From NCBI GenBank assembly GCA_016184235.1, contig JACPDC010000319.1, positions 1-5,930 of the forward strand: 5,930 nucleotides of DNA, written 5' to 3'. The notes below the pieces were generated by a model. That model saw only the letters and a program-made list of their open reading frames with translations. It was not told the origin of the DNA and searched no databases. This document shows, in pieces, positions 5,104 through 5,930 of this stretch. A program made the position numbers and the translations under genes. The stretch comes from Deltaproteobacteria bacterium. Its GTDB lineage: Bacteria; Desulfobacterota; Binatia; UBA9968. Each line of letters begins with the position of its first letter. Within the stretch, counting starts at the first letter, position 1.

Positions 5104-5930
5104 ATGGCCTTCAACGATTTGCGGGAATTCATCCAGGGGGCGAGGGGGCTCGACGACGTGAAGGAGATCCACGGCGCCGGCTGGGATCTGGAGATCGGCG
5201 CGCTCGTGGAGATCTTTTCCTTCCGGGAGAATTTTCCGCTCCTGCTCTTCGACCGCATCCCCGGCTACCCCGCCTCCTACCGCATCGCCGCCAATCTCAT
5301 CAACCATCCGCGCCGCAGCGCGCTCGCCGCAGGGCTGGATCCCCGGCTCTCCAAGCGCGAGCTGGTCTGGCGGTGGAAGGATCTTCTGGGCAAGCTCCAA
5401 CCCATCCCTCCTCGAATCGTGAAAGAGGGGCCGCTCTTTGAGAACGCGCGCGATGAGAAGTCCCTCGACATGACGATCTTTCCCACGCCGCGCTGGCATG
5501 AGCTCGACGGCGGCCGCTACCTCGGCACCGCCTGCTGCGTGATCACCGCAGAGCCGGACAACAGACGCTCGGCCTGCACGTTTCGCCGGGCCATCACGCG
5601 CGCATCATGCGCGAGAAATACTGGGAGCAGGGCAAGCCGTGTCCGGTGGCGGTCACCTTCGGTCAGGACCCGCTCTTGTGGCTGACCGCGGGAATCTCGG
5701 TTCCCTACGGCGTCTCGGAGTTCGACTACGCCGGGGGGTTGCGCAAGAGTCCGGTGGACGTCATCCGCGGGCCGGTCACCGGGCTGCCGATACCGGCCGG
5801 GGCGGAGATCGCCATCGAGGGGGAGGTGCCCCCGCCCAAGGAAGAGAGCCGGGTGGAAGGGCCTTTCGGCGAATGGCCGGGCTACTATGCCCACGGCGCC
5901 AGGGCCGAGCCGGTGATCCGGGTCAAGGCG
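5104..5930 (+). pseudogene. UbiD-family decarboxylase with internal deletion and frameshift; partial at the right edge
   Basis: Intact members are soluble, prenylated-FMN-dependent decarboxylases or carboxylases of aromatic or alpha,beta-unsaturated acids. The start is ATG 5104 with GGGAG (5093-5097) six bases upstream. Residues 1-152 follow the family: PLLLFDRIPGYPASYR, a helical part, FPTPRWHELDGGRYLGT and VITAEPD. The frame then goes wrong after the GAC at 5557 and stops at 5685. The family sequence resumes in another frame at 5565 (TLGLHVSPGHHARIM), with FGQDPLLWL, VPYGVSE and the EGPFGE catalytic motif (Glu codons 5856 and 5871), open to the window end. Between the two parts, about 15-16 residues that normally read D-x-G-W-V-N-x-G-T-Y-R and onward are missing. 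This corresponds to the Asn metal ligand and Arg (N168, R173 in Aspergillus niger Fdc1) of the prFMN site. About 46 bases appear lost, a length that is not a multiple of three. Thus both frame and cofactor site are destroyed, unless the gap is an assembly error. It was probably co-transcribed with the MFS gene. Confidence 0.85.

Noticed and set aside
5517..5894. Minus-strand frame opposite the second half of the UbiD gene
   Set aside because: The plus strand carries clear UbiD motifs, including EGPFGE; the opposite frame is a composition effect.

Overview
The window is GC-rich chromosomal-type DNA from a bacterium. No gene is diagnostic of a taxon. The combination of a periplasmic solute-binding protein, an MFS permease next to a UbiD-family decarboxylase, and a PilX-type pilus protein behind a sigma-54-like promoter suggests a metabolically versatile Gram-negative soil, sediment or groundwater lineage. 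Deltaproteobacteria-like, Binatota-like or Rokubacteria-like lineages would fit, but this placement is inference. The sequence could be metagenome-derived, which matters because two of the six genes are broken.

Layout. (1) 1-945, minus strand: an exported extracellular solute-binding protein of the iron/polyamine-type ABC importer class. It is cut by the left edge and has one frameshift at a CCC/GGG triplet (467-469). A good sigma-70-type promoter lies just upstream. (2) 1076-1630, plus strand: a GNAT acetyltransferase, divergent from (1). (3) 1631-1914: the gap between convergent genes. It holds a short GGG/CCC palindrome, an imperfect 40-bp tandem repeat, an AT-rich inverted repeat built partly from 7-bp units, and a hairpin that may end the leftward transcript. 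(4) 3441-1915, minus strand: a two-gene unit of a PilX_N-type pilus protein with a repetitive beta-rich C-terminus, then a 138-residue exported protein of unknown function starting 3 bases after its stop. A -24/-12 element matching the RpoN consensus (3527-3511) lies about 70 bases upstream of the pilin start. (5) 3442-3788: a 347-bp divergent regulatory region. (6) 3789-5030, plus strand: an MFS permease, followed after 73 bases by (7) 5104 to the right edge: a UbiD-family decarboxylase with an internal deletion and frameshift that removes part of the prFMN/metal-binding site.

How the genes may work together. The MFS-UbiD pair looks like an uptake/efflux plus decarboxylation pair for an aromatic or unsaturated carboxylic acid, and the solute-binding protein would belong to a separate importer. 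The decarboxylase as written cannot be active, and the binding protein as written is truncated. Either these genes are decaying or the assembly contains errors; reads would decide. The PilX-like gene and its small partner form a self-contained surface/secretion module with probable RpoN-dependent control. I found no CRISPR array, tRNA, rRNA, intact insertion sequence or recognisable defence system. The least explained parts are the repeats at 1635-1866 and the unidentified secreted protein.
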